This document shows, piece after piece, positions 22,059-24,671 of a stretch of 24,671 nucleotides of DNA. A program made the position numbers and the translations under genes. Source of the DNA: an uncultured Bacteroides sp. (GTDB lineage Bacteria; Bacteroidota; Bacteroidia; Bacteroidales; Bacteroidaceae); assembly GCA_905203765.1 (NCBI GenBank), contig CAJKXC010000037.1, positions 1-24,671 on the forward strand. The letters are read 5' to 3'. The stretch's first letter is position 1. Every line of letters starts with the position of its first letter. Under the pieces are notes generated by a model, which did not search any database, had not been told where the DNA came from, and saw only the letters and a program-made list of their open reading frames with translations.

Positions 22059-22104
22059 CACAAAGGAAGAACTCCGTGCGCCTTTGTTTCCTTTGTGGTG
22101 AACT
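22059..22104. repeat. CACAAAGGAA inverted repeat and solo arm
   Basis: CACAAAGGAA (22059-22068) pairs exactly with TTCCTTTGTG (22088-22097) across 19 nt. The right side, CTCCGTGCGCCTTTGTTTCC then TTTGTGGTGAA, resembles the solo arm at 19070-19102. It lies directly after array 2. Confidence 0.6.
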
Positions 22105-22180
22105 CTCTTCCTCCCTCATTTTCTTCCTATATATAATAAGGTATAATTTTATAGGTTTCATTGCCGCAAACTCTATTTAG

Positions 22181-22273
22181 CCTGAATAATTCATACTCAG
22201 GAGTTATGGGAGTTGAAGGAGCTATCAGCCAACAAGTTGGCTTCCATTCAACTCCTGCTATGAATAATACAGG
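22181..22273. repeat. 93-bp quasi-palindrome, MITE-like
   Basis: The ends CCTGAATAATTCATA (22181-22195) and TATGAATAATACAGG (22259-22273) are inverted repeats matching at 13 of 15 positions. Further inside, CAGGAGTT and AACTCCTG pair, as do AGCCAAC and GTTGGCT around a 2-nt centre (22227-22242). The element is flanked by TTAG on both sides (22177-22180 and 22274-22277), like a 4-bp target duplication. It codes for nothing. It could instead be a structured RNA. The 22105-22176 stretch before it holds only AT-rich sequence with nothing I recognise. Confidence 0.45.
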
Positions 22274-22295
22274 TTAGAATTGTAGGGTATAAAAA

Positions 22296-22319
22296 AAGGA
22301 TGACGTCTCCGTCATCCTT
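22296..22319 (-). terminator. Intrinsic terminator of the fimbrillin-like gene
   Basis: AAGGATGACG (22296-22305) and CGTCATCCTT (22310-22319) form a perfect 10-bp stem with a 4-nt loop. On the minus strand it is followed by a T-run, and it lies 31 nt after the stop codon. It is a standard terminator, unlike the long hairpins elsewhere in the window. Confidence 0.88.
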
Positions 22320-22350
22320 CCTTTATGTCAATTGAACTAATACAAGCTGG

Positions 22351-24444
22351 TTAGTTGTTTATGATACTCATAGAACCACCCTCATTTTTCGTTTGAGTTC
22401 CGGTAAACGCTGGGGATGGTAATACATCTTCCAAAGTAACTTTACCTGCATAAGTAAGATCCTCGAAATTAGTTATTGTTAATAACTTTAGGCTCAACTC
22501 AGAATTTGTTGCGAGAGTTGTAACACAGTTTGCTGCTGCGCTCAGTTCATTCTTCTTATTATCTGATACGATTGTCAATTTACCGCCTTCGTTAATATTC
22601 AATTTTGTCAGCGCAGAGAAATCGATTTTCTGAGCTTCATTGATAGTATTGGCATTGATGTTGATGGTCACAGGAGCATTAACTTCAATCGTTGCGATCT
22701 GACCAATAGTAATATTAGTATTAGCATTGTTGAATGTTACTTCCTTCATGAAACGTGCAGTAGTAACACAACTTGTAGCAACTGCAGCAGCTCTCAGATC
22801 ATTGAAGTTGTTGACTTCGGCATATACAAGACCAGTAGTACCGGTCGGAACTTCACCAGCTGTCCATTTTATAGCACCACTATTCGTGAAAGTCTTACCT
22901 GACGCAAGACAAGCTTTCTCGCCTGCACTTACATACAGACCGGCAGCTTTAGCAGGAGAAGTGCTAAGTGCGCTTGTTGTCACATCTGCATCAATCTTAC
23001 CTTCATTGTTTAGTACACCACCACCATTGTTGATAGTAATCCCATCTGTCACAGTCAAAGCAGCAAGTTGTGTGTTCCCATTTGCTACATTCTTAACATT
23101 CAGTATACCAGACACGGTAGCAGTAGTTCCTGTCTTAATCGTCAATTGCTTATCAATAGTTGAAGTTCCTGTGAAATTCAGTTTTGCATTGGCATTAGCA
23201 CCTGCAACCAATGTAATAGCAGATTTCAATCCGGCAGGCATAGTGAAGTCCTTCAAATCAAAAGCTGCACCATTTGCAATCTGTGTTGCAGGATTGATAG
23301 TGATTTCAATAGGATCTTCATAACCAGCAGCTGCTGCAGCAGCCAATACACTGTTCAATTCCGTTTGAGTCTTAACTGTCTTATTGGGGAATACCATATC
23401 TTCAGCATCAACATCTGCGGTAATTGTAGCAGATTGTCCAAACTTGGTGAAGAGTGCAGAAGTATTCCAGTCACCGCCGCCAACTTTCACGTTTGTAGCT
23501 ACAATATTACCATAGTTAGTGCTTATGGTGATAACCAAATTATGACCGCTTGCAATATCTACAGTAGCAGGCAATATCAGTGCATAAGTCTTTAGCTTTC
23601 CATCAGCCGACAGAGCAATGCCTGTCTCAGAGGTCACTGATATAGCACCTACAGTCGCAACGGCAGATAAACTTCCGCCTGCAGTGCTGGTAAAGAAAGT
23701 ACGAACAGCGTCAGCAGCTAAACTACTCCAATCAGCAAGGCTTGCATTATCCTGAGGATTGTATTGGAAACTTACAGGCAGAACAGAGACCGCACCAGGA
23801 TCTGTTTGTACATCAATAGATACTCCCATCACCTTCAAATCTGCCAACGCAGCAGCATTTTTGAACGTTAGGTCCAAAGTCGCCGCATTGCTCAAACGGC
23901 TCAAATTCAGTTGAATGTTGTTGCCCATACCGGCAGGCTCTTCGCCTGCAGGAGTTTTATCAGCATTGCTCAATTTCACTTTCTTCGGTGAAATATAGAT
24001 AGCCTTCTTAGCCAAATCATTAGCATTTGTAGAAAGAGTCTGTCCTTTAGTAGTGAACTCGATGTTCTCTACAGTCATTTTACCCGGATTATATGGCATA
24101 TAAGCAAAGTAGTTACCAATATACAACATTGTTTCAGTCTTGAATGCTGCTTTGGTTGCATCCGTACAGAACAACGGGTGGTTTTGGTATGCCAAGCCAT
24201 TCGTGTTAGTACTAATTGTTGTACCGTCACCTAACCAAGCCAAACCGATCTTGTCACCAACTTCCCATCCGAATTTGGTCGCCATTCTGGTTTCAGCTCC
24301 AATGGTAGCGTTAAAGTCAACGTCCACAGTCGGGATGTTGCTGTAATCTTTTTGATTCAATGCCTCGCTCAATTCTGCGTCCTGGCTACATGCTGCCAAT
24401 AATGCAGGTAAAGCGATTGCTGTCAAAATGTGTTTTGTTTTCAT
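22351..24444 (-). CDS. Fimbrillin-like lipoprotein with long C-terminal repeat region
   Basis: A 697-residue predicted lipoprotein: signal peptide with lipobox LLAAC (C19), then SQDAEL. Residues about 36-340 look like a Bacteroides fimbrillin (Mfa-like) domain: VDFNATIGAETRMATKFGW, EVGDKIGLAW and LYIGNYFAYMPYNPGK. In this family the lipid-anchored pilin is cut after an arginine before assembly; R53 in ETRMAT is a candidate, by inference. About 345-697 is longer than a normal pilin and rich in Asn, Thr, Ala and Ile (ITINPATQIANG, LNVKNVANGNTQL, VTININANTINEAQKI), with strand-turn periodicity like a beta-helix or adhesin. VKTQTELNSVLAAAAAAGYE and VNNFNDLRAAAVATS open two similar sections. It may be a tip or minor pilin. 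No usher-like or Mfa2-like anchor gene is in the window. A terminator follows. Confidence 0.75.
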   Translation of the reverse strand: MKTKHILTAIALPALLAACSQDAELSEALNQKDYSNIPTVDVDFNATIGAETRMATKFGWEVGDKIGLAWLGDGTTISTNTNGLAYQNHPLFCTDATKAAFKTETMLYIGNYFAYMPYNPGKMTVENIEFTTKGQTLSTNANDLAKKAIYISPKKVKLSNADKTPAGEEPAGMGNNIQLNLSRLSNAATLDLTFKNAAALADLKVMGVSIDVQTDPGAVSVLPVSFQYNPQDNASLADWSSLAADAVRTFFTSTAGGSLSAVATVGAISVTSETGIALSADGKLKTYALILPATVDIASGHNLVITISTNYGNIVATNVKVGGGDWNTSALFTKFGQSATITADVDAEDMVFPNKTVKTQTELNSVLAAAAAAGYEDPIEITINPATQIANGAAFDLKDFTMPAGLKSAITLVAGANANAKLNFTGTSTIDKQLTIKTGTTATVSGILNVKNVANGNTQLAALTVTDGITINNGGGVLNNEGKIDADVTTSALSTSPAKAAGLYVSAGEKACLASGKTFTNSGAIKWTAGEVPTGTTGLVYAEVNNFNDLRAAAVATSCVTTARFMKEVTFNNANTNITIGQIATIEVNAPVTININANTINEAQKIDFSALTKLNINEGGKLTIVSDNKKNELSAAANCVTTLATNSELSLKLLTITNFEDLTYAGKVTLEDVLPSPAFTGTQTKNEGGSMSIINN

Positions 24445-24523
24445 TCTATTACTTTTTAATTAATTAAAAATTTCTATTATTGAATATACTGTATGAGCAG
24501 TTATCCTCTTACCCGGTATTTAT

Positions 24524-24661
24524 TTATTCAAATGGGTTGCTAACATCACCGTCAACAGTAGCATCCGGATTCTCTGGACTTCCGGCAAATCCTACTTCTA
24601 CTTCTATCTCCAGAGTTTCCACCTCCGGAGCCACATACTTCATTTCATTTTCCATTTTCAT
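24524..24661 (-). CDS. 45-residue acidic peptide gene, precursor-like
   Basis: A short frame reads MKMENEMKYVAPEVETLEIE then VEVGFAGSPENPDATVDGD then VSNPFE. An in-frame ATG at 24667 would add two residues (MI). The KYVAPEVETLEIEVE start resembles short Bacteroidales proteins (K-Y-x-x-P-E-x-E-x-x-E-x-E) usually left as hypothetical. The tail is rich in Gly, Asp, Pro and Asn and has no cysteine. It has no signal peptide or membrane helix. It lies 79 nt upstream of the fimbrillin-like gene on the same strand, with no promoter between them, so they are probably co-transcribed. The layout, a conserved leader-like start and variable tail, looks like a modified-peptide precursor, but that is only a likeness. 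The window ends 10 nt upstream. Confidence 0.6.
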   Translation of the reverse strand: MKMENEMKYVAPEVETLEIEVEVGFAGSPENPDATVDGDVSNPFE

Positions 24662-24671
24662 AATCATTAAA

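Overview
The window looks like chromosomal DNA of a Bacteroides-type bacterium (Bacteroidales). Promoters follow the Bacteroides pattern (TTTG at -33, TAnnTTTG at -7; the copy upstream of the efflux operon is perfect with a 19-nt spacer). The gene content fits too: a BlaI/M56-TonB pair, a GH109 lipoprotein, a TlpA-type thioredoxin, a fimbrillin-like lipoprotein, and a lipoprotein with a C-SDDD surface-export-like N terminus. No species is claimed. No tRNA, rRNA, CRISPR or complete transposon was seen.

Layout. 1-294: non-coding, with a terminator and overlapping inverted repeats. 295-7785 (+): a housekeeping block of mnmA, an S8 peptidase, xseA, a small lipoprotein, xseB, ilvE, trmB and an Mrp-type P-loop ATPase. 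7925-10075 (-): an M56 metallopeptidase with two TonB C-terminal domains, and its BlaI-type repressor, whose promoter carries a 15-nt palindrome. 10244-11776 (+): a GH109-type glycosidase. 11880-13781 (-): a secreted thioredoxin with its own promoter. 13839-18736 (-): an efflux operon TolC > HlyD > ABC-2 permease > ABC-2 permease, with no ATPase gene. 19107-21194 (-): a membrane-anchored coiled-coil protein and a nucleotidyltransferase-like protein, divergent from a small PqqD-like gene (21446-21712, +). 21713-22350: a 638-bp non-coding stretch with two tandem arrays of about 22-bp period, a MITE-like quasi-palindrome and a terminator. 22351-24661 (-): a fimbrillin-like lipoprotein preceded by a 45-aa protein.

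The strongest unexplained signals are structural. (1) Just after many stop codons lie low-complexity elements built from short units. Four of them are long, nearly perfect hairpins: 31-bp arms at 5797 and 7805, 34-bp at 11781, 41-bp at 18934. Most lack a U-tract. Single arms occur at 2750, 19036, 20036 and 22073. Some repeats run into the last codons of genes (mnmA, the S8 peptidase, tolC). (2) Eight units of exactly 22 bp at 21858-22033, several with a palindromic core and decaying along the array, follow a second 22-bp-type array at 21726-21840. (3) A PqqD-like gene, a nucleotidyltransferase-like gene and a precursor-like small peptide lie near each other without a recognisable RiPP enzyme.
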